NCBI RefSeq assembly: GCF_029094505.1
Contig: NZ_CP119108.1
Span: 1,116,001 to 1,180,000, forward strand
DNA: 64,000 nucleotides
Reading direction: 5' to 3'
DNA from: Microbacterium horticulturae
GTDB lineage: Bacteria > Actinomycetota > Actinomycetes > Actinomycetales > Microbacteriaceae
A model generated the notes under the pieces. That model ran no database searches, was not told the DNA's origin, and saw only the letters and a program-made list of their open reading frames with translations. Shown here piece by piece: positions 31,418 through 40,296 of the stretch; positions within the stretch are counted from its first letter, which is position 1; each line of letters begins with the position of its first letter. Both the position numbers and the translations under genes were made by a program.

Positions 31418-32678
31418 GTCGCGCGTCGCCGGGGGCGCACTCGTCGCCGATGCGAATGCCGTCGGCCAGCCGGCCCTCGGCGCGCAGACGGGTCAGCTCG
31501 TCGACGGCGCGCTGCCGCAGCGTCCACGGGTCGATAGTGTTGACGTACACCTTGGTGTCGCCCTCGAACCCGGCGGGGTTCGAGATGCGCCACTTCAGCA
31601 CGATGCGCCACGGCATCGGAGCTGCCGCCGGCGCGGGGCGATAATGCCATTCCTCGTTGGTGGGCACGAGCACCCCGGTTGCCTGATGCAGCGTGTGCAC
31701 GAGGTCGGAGACGGCGCGCTGCTGCTCTGGCGTGTGATCGGCGGGGTGATGCGCAGACGCGGTCGAGTACACCTCGAAGGCCGGGTAGCGATGCCCGACG
31801 CCCGCGAACGCGACGGCGCCGTCCGTCGCCGCGACGACCAGCCCCTCGCGCACTGACAGGTCCGCGACCGCGTACTGGTACAGGCGACGGTCGATCTCGA
31901 GCATGGCGAGTTCGCGCTCGGTCTGCGGGCCGTACTCGTCGATAGCGACGAGCTGCTTGTGCAGGTGCTCGAAAGAGGCTCCGGCCGGCCGCAGCCAGTT
32001 CTGGAACACCGACACGTATGCGGCGTAGGGCTGTGCGGCGGCGATCTCGCACATGGAATCGATGGTGAACGACATATATGCGGCGTGCTCGTCGGGCGTC
32101 AGCTCACCGCTGGAGACGAGCTCGTCGTCGCGCGCGGCGCCGTCGCGCACGTGCCGGCGCGCAACGATGACGTCGTGCGACCCGCCGACCAGGTCGACAG
32201 CTGCCGTGCGCAGGTCAGGCGATGCCCCGGTGGATGCCGCGCGAATCGCGGCGAGCTTCTCGATGTGATCGCGGCCGACCGGGTCGCCCAGGTAGGCATC
32301 GGCCCAGGCGACGACGTCGGCGGCGGGCTCGAAGGCATGGTTGACCCGCCAGTACTCGGCCGACACGATCTCGAAGAGGTTGCCGAAGCGACGGAACTCG
32401 GCCACCGAATCGTGCAGCGCAGACGCCGGCACGCGGTCGCGTCTTTCGAACGACGGGCCCACCAGTCGCGCCTTCTCGGGAGTGGTCTCCAGATAGCGGT
32501 CCTGGCAGAACGCGCACAGTCGCGTGCCTTCGTCCGGCGCGAGGTCGCGCGGTACCGGCCGTGCGGCGGCCAGCGGTCGGTTCGCCCGCCCCGGCACCGT
32601 CCACACGCGCGTGCCGGTGAGGGGGCCTGCCTGCTTGACAGTGCCGTCGGCGAGCCGGCGCAGTGGTGGCAGACTCAC
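31401..32678 (-). CDS. DUF4921 family protein (HIT/GalT-like fold)
   Basis: A 425-residue protein that resembles galactose-1-phosphate uridylyltransferases. A CAFCQDRY motif near residue 54 could hold zinc. The segment GASFEHLHKQLVAID contains an H-x-H-x-Q pattern like the catalytic HIT motif of GalT-type nucleotidyl transferases. I place it in DUF4921. The function is unproven, but nucleotidyl transfer or hydrolysis is plausible. The start overlaps the stop of the upstream MFS gene, and with glsA the three form an operon. The 3' end lies in a 25-bp tandem repeat. Confidence 0.82.
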   Translation of the reverse strand: MSLPPLRRLADGTVKQAGPLTGTRVWTVPGRANRPLAAARPVPRDLAPDEGTRLCAFCQDRYLETTPEKARLVGPSFERRDRVPASALHDSVAEFRRFGNLFEIVSAEYWRVNHAFEPAADVVAWADAYLGDPVGRDHIEKLAAIRAASTGASPDLRTAAVDLVGGSHDVIVARRHVRDGAARDDELVSSGELTPDEHAAYMSFTIDSMCEIAAAQPYAAYVSVFQNWLRPAGASFEHLHKQLVAIDEYGPQTERELAMLEIDRRLYQYAVADLSVREGLVVAATDGAVAFAGVGHRYPAFEVYSTASAHHPADHTPEQQRAVSDLVHTLHQATGVLVPTNEEWHYRPAPAAAPMPWRIVLKWRISNPAGFEGDTKVYVNTIDPWTLRQRAVDELTRLRAEGRLADGIRIGDECAPGDARLHYAD

Positions 32679-34342
32679 GACTCCTCTTCCGCGAGCGCCT
32701 GATCGGCCTGAGCGAGGTCATCGGGCATGTCGCCGGCGGCCACCGACTCGGGCACCTCGCCGGCGCGGTACTTCGGCAGGCGGCTGGCCGGAACGATGGC
32801 GATGGCGCTGACACCCGCGAGGATCAGCAGACCCAGCCGGAGTGCCGACAGGCGGGAGTCCTCATTGACCTGCACCGCGGCATCCACCTGCTGGTCACTC
32901 AGATCCGTGTTCGCCAGAACGTCGCGCAGGCGGTCGTTGCTGACGAAGTTCACGCTGTCGAGCGGCACCTGGGCGACGGCTTCGTCGGGCAGTTCGGGGT
33001 GCGCGGCCAGCGCGGCGGTGATGTTGCCCGCCAGCAGCCCCACCAGCAGGGCCCCGGCGACGGCCGTGCCCACGGCGGAGGCGAGGTTCTGCGTGGTGCC
33101 GCGCACCGACCCGACGTCGCCGGCGAGTTCTTTCGGCGAGGCGGTCACGAGCACGTTGAACACGAGCGTGACGAGCGCGCCCTGACCGACGCCGAACACG
33201 AACAGGCCGAGGATGGTCGGCAGCGTCTCCCAGTTGTTCGTGACCACGAACGACAGCCAGACCAGGGCAATGGTGGTCAGCGAGAAGCTGAAGACGCCGA
33301 TGGTGCGCGGCGAGAACCGGCCGTAGAAGCGCACGACGACCATGGCGGTGACGAAGACCGTCAGGTTGAACGGCAGCATGGCCAGCGACGTGTCGAACGG
33401 CGTGCGACCCTGCACGATCTGGATGTACAGCGGCACGGTGAAGTTCAGCGCGGCCTCCAGCGCCACGACGATGAACATGGCGTACACGGCGGCGCGCTCG
33501 CGCGACGAGCCGAACACCGACAGGCTCACCAGGGGCACCTTGCCCTGACGGGTGCGGCGGCGCGTCCAGAGGAAGAACAGCTGCACGAGCACGACACCGA
33601 CGACGATCAGCACCGGCGCCGGAGACATGCCCAGAATGTCGAACGGTGCGCCGGGACCGGCCTGCAGCAGACCCCACCCGTTGAGGTTGTTGACGCCGAG
33701 CGTGAGCGCCACGATGGCCAGGCCGATGATGACGGCGGCGATGATGTCGATCTTGACGGCGGGGTTTCCGCCGACCGGCGCGAAGCGGAAGCTGAGGAAG
33801 AAGACGACCACCGCGATGGCGATCACGACGATGAACACGGGCTGCCAGCCCACGAGCGTCGCCAGCGTGCCGCCGAGCAGGAACGCGGTGACACCGGCGA
33901 GGGCGCGTGCCGAGCCGAGCGAGCCGATCGCTGTCGCCTGCTGGCTGCCGTGGTAGTTCTCGGCGATGAGGGCGACCAGAGAGGGCACGATGATGGCGGC
34001 GGAGGCCCCGGCCAGTGCCTGCGCGAAGATCACCCAGCCGACCCCCGGCGCGAAGACCATGATGACGCCGGATGCTGCGAACAGCGCGACCACGATGCGG
34101 AAGATCAGCACCCAGCCGACCCGCTGTCCGATCTTGGCGCCGACCATGACCAGGGCCGCCACCACGAGACCGTAGGTGACGATCGCGGTGGAGACGTCGG
34201 TGGGCGGCACGCCGAACGTCTCGACCATGCCGCCCAGGGTGACCGGGAGGGCCGAGACGTTGTACGACATGAGGATCTGCGCGAGGAACAGCGCGACCAA
34301 CGGCGCCCAGGAGGCGCGGGCGGGTGTGGTGGTGTCGGTCAT
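32675..34342 (-). CDS. DHA2-type MFS transporter
   Basis: A 555-residue permease with 14 hydrophobic segments. It opens LVALFLAQILMSYNVSALPVTLGGM, has motif-A-like AKIGQRVGWVLIF, and carries a periplasmic-type hydrophilic segment near residues 460-520 (AHPELPDEAVAQVPLDSVNF), common in this branch. The C-terminal tail is acidic. The ATG overlaps the glsA stop by four bases (ATGA), and its stop overlaps the next gene, so expression is coupled to glutaminase. Whether it exports glutamine-related compounds is only a guess from position. Confidence 0.88.
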   Translation of the reverse strand: MTDTTTPARASWAPLVALFLAQILMSYNVSALPVTLGGMVETFGVPPTDVSTAIVTYGLVVAALVMVGAKIGQRVGWVLIFRIVVALFAASGVIMVFAPGVGWVIFAQALAGASAAIIVPSLVALIAENYHGSQQATAIGSLGSARALAGVTAFLLGGTLATLVGWQPVFIVVIAIAVVVFFLSFRFAPVGGNPAVKIDIIAAVIIGLAIVALTLGVNNLNGWGLLQAGPGAPFDILGMSPAPVLIVVGVVLVQLFFLWTRRRTRQGKVPLVSLSVFGSSRERAAVYAMFIVVALEAALNFTVPLYIQIVQGRTPFDTSLAMLPFNLTVFVTAMVVVRFYGRFSPRTIGVFSFSLTTIALVWLSFVVTNNWETLPTILGLFVFGVGQGALVTLVFNVLVTASPKELAGDVGSVRGTTQNLASAVGTAVAGALLVGLLAGNITAALAAHPELPDEAVAQVPLDSVNFVSNDRLRDVLANTDLSDQQVDAAVQVNEDSRLSALRLGLLILAGVSAIAIVPASRLPKYRAGEVPESVAAGDMPDDLAQADQALAEEES

Positions 34343-35355
34343 CGGGTGTCCTGTCGATCGGCGGGGGCGGAGGCGAAGATGTTGAGCCCGAGGGTGCGGG
34401 AGAGGTGCGCGGTGGCGATCTGGCCGCGCACGCTGTTGCCGGCACCGTCGAGGGGCGGTGCCCATGCGCCCAGCCCGCCCTTGCCGGGGGCGACGGTGAC
34501 CAGGCCCCCGGCGACACCTGATTTGCCGGGCAGGCCGATCTCGTACAGCCACTCGCCGCTGTGCTCGTAGAGTCCGGCGGATGCCAGCACGGCGAGTGTG
34601 TCGCGGCTGACTTCGGGCGAGACGACCTGGTCGCCGGTGAGGGGGTTGACGCCGCCGTCGGCGAGGGTCGCACCCATGACGGCGAGGTCACGGGCGTCCA
34701 CAAGCAGAGAGCACTGCTTCGTGTAGACGTCGACCGTTTCGACGGGATCGGCGCGCATGCGCCCGTAGCTGTACAGCAGCCGCGCTATGGCGCGGTTGCG
34801 GTCGTTGGTGTCGCTCTCCGAGCGGTACACCTCATCGTCGAGCTCCAACTGCCGCCCGGCGAAGCGCGAGAGCCCTTCGATGACGAGTTGCCATTTGCGC
34901 TCGGGAGTGGCCCCCGGCATCAGCGCCGTGGTGGCGATGGCGCCGGCGTTGACCATGGGGTTGCGGGGATGCCCGCCGGCGAGCTCGATCGCCATCACCG
35001 AATTAAACGGAAGGCCGGTGTTGTCGACTCCGACGAGCTCGCGCACTTCGCGATGGCCGATGCCCTCGCACACCAGCGCGTAGACGAACGCCTTCGAGAT
35101 CGACTGGATCGAGAAGGCGGTGCGGGTATCGCCCACCTCGTGCACGTCGCCCGACACGTCGGCGATGCACAGGCCGAAGGCCTCGGGGTCCGCTGCGCCG
35201 AGAACGGGGATGTAGTCGGCGACGGTGCCCTCGTGGTGGCTCAGCGCGCGGCGGTAGGCCTCGTCGAGCGCGGTGTCCACCTGCGAGCGGTGGGGGAGTG
35301 TTCCGGTGCGGGCACGCTGGTCCACACCCCCGAGGTCCAGTTCATCGTGGCGCAC
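34339..35355 (-). CDS. glsA: Glutaminase (GlsA type)
   Basis: A 338-residue serine-dependent beta-lactamase-fold glutaminase that converts L-glutamine to L-glutamate and ammonia. Landmarks: the catalytic S-x-x-K in FSIQSISKAFVYAL, PFNSVMAIEL, NPMVNAGAIATT, the Tyr motif LLYSYGRM and GLPGKSGVAGG. The C terminus is about 25 residues longer than usual. The GTG start lies six bases after TAGCGT, indicating a leaderless transcript. It is the first gene of a unit with an MFS transporter and a DUF4921 protein. Confidence 0.93.
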   Translation of the reverse strand: MRHDELDLGGVDQRARTGTLPHRSQVDTALDEAYRRALSHHEGTVADYIPVLGAADPEAFGLCIADVSGDVHEVGDTRTAFSIQSISKAFVYALVCEGIGHREVRELVGVDNTGLPFNSVMAIELAGGHPRNPMVNAGAIATTALMPGATPERKWQLVIEGLSRFAGRQLELDDEVYRSESDTNDRNRAIARLLYSYGRMRADPVETVDVYTKQCSLLVDARDLAVMGATLADGGVNPLTGDQVVSPEVSRDTLAVLASAGLYEHSGEWLYEIGLPGKSGVAGGLVTVAPGKGGLGAWAPPLDGAGNSVRGQIATAHLSRTLGLNIFASAPADRQDTR

Positions 35356-35412
35356 GGGCCCACGCTATCGCGGGGGATGTCCGCGGCACCGGACGTTTCA
35401 GTGATATATCGG

Positions 35413-36291
35413 TCAGGAGCGCGAGGGCTGCAGTCGCACGGTGACGATGTTCGTCGACTCGTCGAGTTCGGCGACGTCAGGATGCGCCTTCACGAAATCA
35501 GAGAACGATTTGTGGCCGAGCACCTTCTCGCTGAACGACGGGTCCATGCGCTTGAGGAGGTTCTTCACGGCCGACAAGTGCATCCACTCCTCGTCGGTGC
35601 GCACGTGCTCGAGCTTCAGCGCGCGCTCGAGCAGCTCGCCCGACGGGTCGGGGGCGGGCTCCGCCTTCTTCTTGCGGGTGCGGGCGGGCGCGGCATCCTT
35701 CGTCGCCTTCACGGCCGGCTGCGGCTTGGTGATGCCCGGCAGTTCGTCGTAGTCGTCGAACTGGTCGCATGCGGCGGCCAGCGACTTCGCGGTCGACCCG
35801 GCCACGCCGATGCCGACCACGAACCGGCCCAGCCGTTTGCAGCGCTGCGCGAGCGGTACGTAGTCGCTGTCGCCGCCGACGATTACGACATGCGTGAGGT
35901 CGGGGAGGCGGAACATATCTTCCACCGCGTCGACCGCGAGCCGGATGTCGGCGCCGTTCTTCGCGTACGCGGCTGCGGGGAACAGCTGCACCAGGTCGAC
36001 GGCGCGGGCCACCAGCTGCGAGCGGTACTCGGCGTTGACGGGATTGGACCAGTCGGCGTACGCGCGGGTCAGGACGAGGGTGCCGAACGACGCGGCGTAG
36101 TCGATGACCGCGCCGACATCGATGCGGGCCTCGGCCAGGCGCGCCGCGATCTCGGGGTCGGTGGCGTCGGCGACGATGCGCTGCCGGTCCTTCGAGTAGG
36201 CGTTGCGGCCGTGTACCCGGTCGTACCACGACATCACGATGTTGTCGAAGTCGAGGTAGACGGCGACGCGGGCATCCTGTGTGTGGGGCAT
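35413..36291 (-). CDS. NYN-domain ribonuclease-like protein with C-terminal OST-HTH/LOTUS-like region
   Basis: A 292-residue protein. The NYN (PIN-like, LabA/DUF88) domain spans about residues 8-175: AVYLDFDNIVMSWYD supplies the first acidic residues, NGADIRLAVDAVEDMF the central Asp, and VVIVGGDSDYVPLAQRCKRLG the Asp cluster near 140. A Lys/Ala/Pro linker follows. The C-terminal 80 residues (LSAVKNLLKRMDPSFSEKVLGHKSFSDFVKAHPDV, residues about 235-270) resemble an OST-HTH/LOTUS RNA-binding module. It probably acts on RNA. The ATG lies six bases after CACACT. Confidence 0.88.
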   Translation of the reverse strand: MPHTQDARVAVYLDFDNIVMSWYDRVHGRNAYSKDRQRIVADATDPEIAARLAEARIDVGAVIDYAASFGTLVLTRAYADWSNPVNAEYRSQLVARAVDLVQLFPAAAYAKNGADIRLAVDAVEDMFRLPDLTHVVIVGGDSDYVPLAQRCKRLGRFVVGIGVAGSTAKSLAAACDQFDDYDELPGITKPQPAVKATKDAAPARTRKKKAEPAPDPSGELLERALKLEHVRTDEEWMHLSAVKNLLKRMDPSFSEKVLGHKSFSDFVKAHPDVAELDESTNIVTVRLQPSRS

Positions 36292-36326
36292 GTGTCCAGT
36301 GTGACAGGTGACCCTATGCTCGTGTC

Positions 36327-36713
36327 ATGGCGTACGTGTTCCCGCTCTTGGTGCTGGCGGCGATGATCTTCGCCGTCGTCGACATCATCATGCGCGACGA
36401 CGCGCAGATCCGCTTCATGCCCAAGGCGCTGTGGCTGATTCTGGTCATCCTCGTGCCGCTGGTGGGCGTGATCCTGTGGTTCGTGCTGGGTCGTGAGCAC
36501 GTCGGCGGTTCCGAACCGGTGGTCCGGATGCCGCGGCCACGGGCGCCCCGCCGGGCGGAGCCGCCCACTGCGCCGCCCGTGCCGCCGGGGCCCGGGTACG
36601 ACCGGCGCACGACAGAGCAGCAACTGGCCGACCTCGAGCGCGAGATCGAGGAGGAGCGGCTGCGTGCCGAGTTGCGCCGGCGCAAACAGGGCGGCGAGCG
36701 GTCCGGTCAGTAG
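36327..36713 (+). CDS. PLDc_N-domain membrane protein
   Basis: A 128-residue protein with two membrane helices at about 2-20 and 35-53, separated by a short loop MRDDAQIRFMPKA. The PLWLILVILVPLVGVILWFVLGRE-like segment is characteristic of the phospholipase-D N-terminal (PLDc_N) domain. The rest is a basic, proline-rich cytoplasmic linker and a charged helix (TTEQQLADLEREIEEERLRA). It lacks any catalytic domain. The ATG is six bases after TATGCT. It diverges from the NYN gene. Confidence 0.85.
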   Translation: MAYVFPLLVLAAMIFAVVDIIMRDDAQIRFMPKALWLILVILVPLVGVILWFVLGREHVGGSEPVVRMPRPRAPRRAEPPTAPPVPPGPGYDRRTTEQQLADLEREIEEERLRAELRRRKQGGERSGQ

Positions 36714-36722
36714 CCTGCGCGG

Positions 36723-37703
36723 TCAGTCGGCCGAGTAGGCGACACCGATCTGACGGCGGACCTCGTCGAGGGTCGCCATGATCGCGACGGATTCGTCGAT
36801 CGGGAGGATGTCGCTGTCGCGGCGTCCCGCGGCGACGATCTTCTCCGCCTCGAGTGCCTGGTACTGCATGCCGCGTCCCTCCACCTCGGAGCGGTACTCC
36901 TCGATCACGCTGCCGTCGGGCGCGGTGACGCGGAAGGTCGTGGGGCTGTACCAGACCCGGTCGATGTCGATGCGTGCGTCGGTGCCGAGCACGTGCGCGG
37001 TGTTGGGGCCGGCCGTGCGCGACGACGAGAAGGTCGTCGACACTGCGCCGCCGGCATGCGTGAAGATGGTCGCGACCTCGGTGTCGGCGCCGGTTTCGGC
37101 CAGCGTCGCGCGGGCGGTGACCGTCTCGGGCTCGCCGAGCACGTCCCACGTGAACGACACCGGGTAGATGCCGAGGTCCAGCAGTGCACCGCCGCCGAGG
37201 GCGAGGTCGTTGAGCCGATGCGTGGGGTCGGTGGGCAGCTTCTGCGTGTGGTCGGCGACCAGCGAGCGCACCTGTCCGAGGGTGCCGGCGGCGATGATCT
37301 CGCGGATGCGGCGCATGTGCGGCAGATACCGGGTCCACATCGCCTCCATCGCCAGGAGGCCCGCGGCGGCCGCGGCATCCCGCACCTCACGTGCCTCGCG
37401 CGCGTTGACGGTGAACGACTTCTCGACGAGCACGTGCTTGCCGGCCGCGAGGCACAGCAGCGCGTCTTCGGCGTGCATGGGGTGCGGGGTGGCGACATAG
37501 ACGATGTCGACGTCGGGGTCGGCGGCGAGCTCTTCGTACGACCCGTGTGCGTGCGGGATGTCGAACTCGGCGGCGAACGCGGCGGCGGCTTCGGGGCGGC
37601 GTGAGCCCACGGCGCGAACGTCGAGGCCCGCGGTGCGCAGGTCGGAAGTGAAGGCGTGGGCGATGCCGCCCGTGGCGAGGATGCCCCAGCGAAGTCCGGT
37701 CAT
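36723..37703 (-). CDS. Gfo/Idh/MocA-family oxidoreductase
   Basis: A 326-residue NAD(P)-dependent oxidoreductase. The Rossmann N terminus is RWGILATGGIAHAFTSDL, with the DIVYVATPHPMHAEDALLCLAAGKHVLVEK stretch (about residues 70-97) carrying the family's catalytic Glu-Lys pair. The C-terminal domain has GALLDLGIYPVSF, the usual catalytic-site motif with Asp and Tyr. The closest likely types are trans-dihydrobenzenediol or sugar dehydrogenases; the substrate is unknown. The ATG lies six bases after TAGTCT. A 20-bp repeat array lies directly upstream. Confidence 0.92.
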   Translation of the reverse strand: MTGLRWGILATGGIAHAFTSDLRTAGLDVRAVGSRRPEAAAAFAAEFDIPHAHGSYEELAADPDVDIVYVATPHPMHAEDALLCLAAGKHVLVEKSFTVNAREAREVRDAAAAAGLLAMEAMWTRYLPHMRRIREIIAAGTLGQVRSLVADHTQKLPTDPTHRLNDLALGGGALLDLGIYPVSFTWDVLGEPETVTARATLAETGADTEVATIFTHAGGAVSTTFSSSRTAGPNTAHVLGTDARIDIDRVWYSPTTFRVTAPDGSVIEEYRSEVEGRGMQYQALEAEKIVAAGRRDSDILPIDESVAIMATLDEVRRQIGVAYSAD

Positions 37704-37731
37704 CGCTCCAGACTATCGAGCCGCCCCCGCG

Positions 37732-37950
37732 CGCGAGGTCGTAGGTGATCTCGCGAGGTCGTACGTGATCTCGCGAGGTCGCACGGTGGCCCCGTGAACG
37801 ACCTCGCGAAAACAGGTACGACCTCGTGGAAACGGGTACGACCTGGCGAAAACAGGTACGACCTCGCGGAAACGGCTACGACCTCGCAAAAACAGGTACG
37901 ACCTCGCGAAAACACCGACGACCTGGCGGAAGCGGGTACGACCTCGACGG
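37732..37950. repeat. Two-armed 20-bp tandem repeat array
   Basis: Seven and a half direct 20-base units (start positions 37798, 37818, and so on to 37938) have the form ACGACCTCGCGAAAACAGGT. Three units in the opposite orientation lie just before them (37732, 37752, 37772), with a six-base spacer. The core ACGACCTCGCG is almost invariant, while the second half of the unit varies. The array fills the gap between the metY stop and the Gfo/Idh/MocA gene start. Short ORFs cross it on both strands but look like by-products. Confidence 0.85.
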
Positions 37951-37961
37951 GGAGGGGCGGG

Positions 37962-39284
37962 TCAGAGCAGCGCGAGGGCGCGGTCGAGGTCGGCGATGAG
38001 ATCGTCGACGTCTTCGAGTCCGATCGACAGACGCACCGTCGCCCACGAGATGCCGCCGTCGGCGAGCTGCTGCGGCGACAGATGGCTGTGAGTCATGGAT
38101 GCCGGGTGGGTGACGATGCTGCGGGCGTCACCGATGTTCGCAAGCAGCTGGAGAACCCGCAGGCCCGCGATGAACGTCTCGGCACGGGCGAAGTCGGCCT
38201 CGTCGTCGCCTGCGGAATGCAGGTCGATGGAGAACACCGACGGCACGCCCTTCGACAGATAGCGTGCGGCCGCGTCGTGCCAGGGGTTGCCGGCCAGGCC
38301 CGGGTGGTGCACCCGCGCGACGGCGGGATGCGCGGCGAGATGCTCGGCGATGCGCTGGGCCGAAGCGGAGTGCCGCTGCATGCGCAGGTCGAGCGTCTCC
38401 ATGCCCTGCAGCAGCGCGAACGCCGTTGACGCCGACAGCGTCGGACCGAGGTCGTGCATGTGCTTGGCCTTGATGAACCCGATGAACGGCGAGGAGTCGC
38501 GGAAGTGCTCGACGTAGCTCTCGCCGCTGGGGATGCGGCGAGAGGGGTCGGTCAGCGCTGGCCACTTCTCGGGTTCGGCGGAGAAGTCGAAGGTGCCGAG
38601 GTCGACGATCGCGCCGCCGATGACCGAGCCGTGGCCGCCGAGGAACTTCGTCGCCGAGTGCACGCTGATGTCGGCGCCGAACTCCTTCGGGCGCTGCAGG
38701 TACGGGGTGGCGACGGTGTTGTCGACGACGAGGGGCACGCCGGCGTTGTGCGCGACATCGGCCACCGCACGCACATCGAGCACCTGAGCGATGGGGTTGG
38801 CGACGCTCTCGGCGAAGATCAGGCGCGTCTCGGGGCGTACGGCCGCGCGCCATGCGGCGATGTCGTCCTGGTCGACGAAGGTCGTCTCGATACCCCAGTC
38901 GGGCAGCGTCTCCACGAGCAGATCGACGGTGCCGCCGTACAGCTGGTTCGCGGCGACGACGTGGCCGCCGCGGCCGGCCAGCGCGAGGATCGCCAGAGCT
39001 ACCGCGGCCTGGCCGGATGCGACGCCGGCGGCGGCCACGCCGTCTTCGAGCGCGGCCACGCGCTGCTCGAACACCGCCGCGGTCGGGTTGCCGGTGCGGG
39101 CGTACACGTCGCCTTCCGCGCGGTGCGCGAACAGGTCACGTGCGTGCGTGAGAGAGCGCAGCGCGAAGGCGTTCGACTGGTAGATCGGGGGCAGCGCCGC
39201 CGTTACCGGCATGGTCGACGAATACCCCGCCTGCACCTGTGCGGTGGCGAAGGACGACGGGGGACAGTCGGCGCTCTCGGACAT
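37962..39284 (-). CDS. metY: O-acetylhomoserine sulfhydrylase-type PLP enzyme
   Basis: A 440-residue member of the Cys/Met-metabolism PLP family. The N terminus [24 protein letters not shown] fits the family. The PLP-binding Lys is in [18 protein letters not shown] near residue 208. Other landmarks are [21 protein letters not shown] and the C-terminal [14 protein letters not shown]. The length of about 430-440 and the long insert around [11 protein letters not shown] are typical of O-acetylhomoserine aminocarboxypropyltransferase rather than the shorter gamma-synthases. It makes homocysteine from O-acetylhomoserine and sulfide. The ATG is six bases after GAGAAT. Confidence 0.88.
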   Translation of the reverse strand: MSESADCPPSSFATAQVQAGYSSTMPVTAALPPIYQSNAFALRSLTHARDLFAHRAEGDVYARTGNPTAAVFEQRVAALEDGVAAAGVASGQAAVALAILALAGRGGHVVAANQLYGGTVDLLVETLPDWGIETTFVDQDDIAAWRAAVRPETRLIFAESVANPIAQVLDVRAVADVAHNAGVPLVVDNTVATPYLQRPKEFGADISVHSATKFLGGHGSVIGGAIVDLGTFDFSAEPEKWPALTDPSRRIPSGESYVEHFRDSSPFIGFIKAKHMHDLGPTLSASTAFALLQGMETLDLRMQRHSASAQRIAEHLAAHPAVARVHHPGLAGNPWHDAAARYLSKGVPSVFSIDLHSAGDDEADFARAETFIAGLRVLQLLANIGDARSIVTHPASMTHSHLSPQQLADGGISWATVRLSIGLEDVDDLIADLDRALALL

Positions 39285-39341
39285 GCGTCCATTCTCGCCG
39301 CCGAGGCCGTGAGCACCCGGGTCGTGTGTCGAACTGTTGCG

Positions 39342-40283
39342 CTACGGGACGAGCGTGATCTTGCCGTCGACGCCGGCCTCCAGCGCCCGGTGCGCCTCGG
39401 CAGCGTCGGCGAGCGGAAACGACGGCCCGAGCTCGACGCTGAAGCGCCCCGCGGCCATGAGGGCCAGCACGACCGGCATCGCCTCGGCACGCAGCTGCTG
39501 CTGGCGCGCTGTCAGCGGTTCGGGCGAGCCGCCGAGGAAGGCTCGGATGCCCAGGTCTGCGGCATCCTTCCCCCGCACCAGCGTGACGATGCGACTGCGG
39601 TCGGCGACCAGACGGAGCGAGACGTCGACGGCCTCGTCGGTGCCCGCGATGTCGATGACCGTCGTGATCCCCTGGGGCGCGGCATCCCGCACCCGCTGCT
39701 CGAGGCCGTCGCCGTAGGCGACGGGAATGCCGCCCAGCGCGCGCACGCGGTCGTGCCGCCGGGGCGACGCGGTCGCCACGACCGGAACGCCCCACAAAGC
39801 CGCGAACTGCACGACGGCCTGCCCGACGGCGCCGGATCCACCGTGCACGAGCAGGGTGTCGCCGGGGCGCACATCCAATGAGCGCAGAGTCTGGTAGGCC
39901 GTGCCGGCCGGGATGCCGAGCGCGGCGCCTTCGGCGGCCGACACGTGCACCGGTCGTGGCTGCACGTGCGCGAACGGCACGGTGAGCTCGGTCGCGTACG
40001 CTCCGGCCGCCCCGAACACGATGACCGGGTCGCCGACGCGGAAGCCCTCGACGTCGGGGCCGACCGCGCTGATGGTGCCCGCGGCGTCGGCGCCGAGCCG
40101 ACGCGGTGAGGTGATGGGACCGCTGGGCCGTCTGCCCGAGCGGATCTTCGCCTCGAGGGGATTGACGCCCACCGCGGCCAGACGCACCGTGACCTCCCCG
40201 GCCGCGGGGGCCGAGGAGGTCACGTCCTGCAGCGTCAGGACCTCGGGGTCGCCGAACTCGACGTACTCGATCGCCTGTGCCAT
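39342..40283 (-). CDS. NADP-dependent zinc-free quinone oxidoreductase (MDR family)
   Basis: A 313-residue medium-chain reductase. The N-terminal GroES-like domain shows VRLAAVGVNPLEAKIRSG and RLGADAAGTISAVG. The Rossmann domain has LLVHGGSGAVGQAVVQFA near residue 145. No zinc-binding Cys cluster is present, consistent with the quinone oxidoreductase branch (QOR/zeta-crystallin). The ATG at 40283 gives the canonical start; the ORF extends further upstream without coding character. It lies just after the symporter gene on the same strand. Confidence 0.88.
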   Translation of the reverse strand: MAQAIEYVEFGDPEVLTLQDVTSSAPAAGEVTVRLAAVGVNPLEAKIRSGRRPSGPITSPRRLGADAAGTISAVGPDVEGFRVGDPVIVFGAAGAYATELTVPFAHVQPRPVHVSAAEGAALGIPAGTAYQTLRSLDVRPGDTLLVHGGSGAVGQAVVQFAALWGVPVVATASPRRHDRVRALGGIPVAYGDGLEQRVRDAAPQGITTVIDIAGTDEAVDVSLRLVADRSRIVTLVRGKDAADLGIRAFLGGSPEPLTARQQQLRAEAMPVVLALMAAGRFSVELGPSFPLADAAEAHRALEAGVDGKITLVP

Positions 40284-40296
40284 GTGCTCCAGCTTG

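Noticed and set aside
32663..34570. A 635-codon plus-strand open frame opposite the MFS gene
   Set aside because: Its translation is almost entirely charged residues, the complement of membrane-helix codons.
37732..37950. CRISPR array
   Set aside because: The units are directly adjacent 20-mers with no unique spacers, the arms switch orientation, and no cas genes are near.
37794..38429. ORFs encoded by the 20-bp array (for example MNDLAKTGTTSW...)
   Set aside because: Repetitive peptides arise because the 20-base period cycles through frames. There is no ribosome binding site or family resemblance, and the ORF runs antisense into metY.
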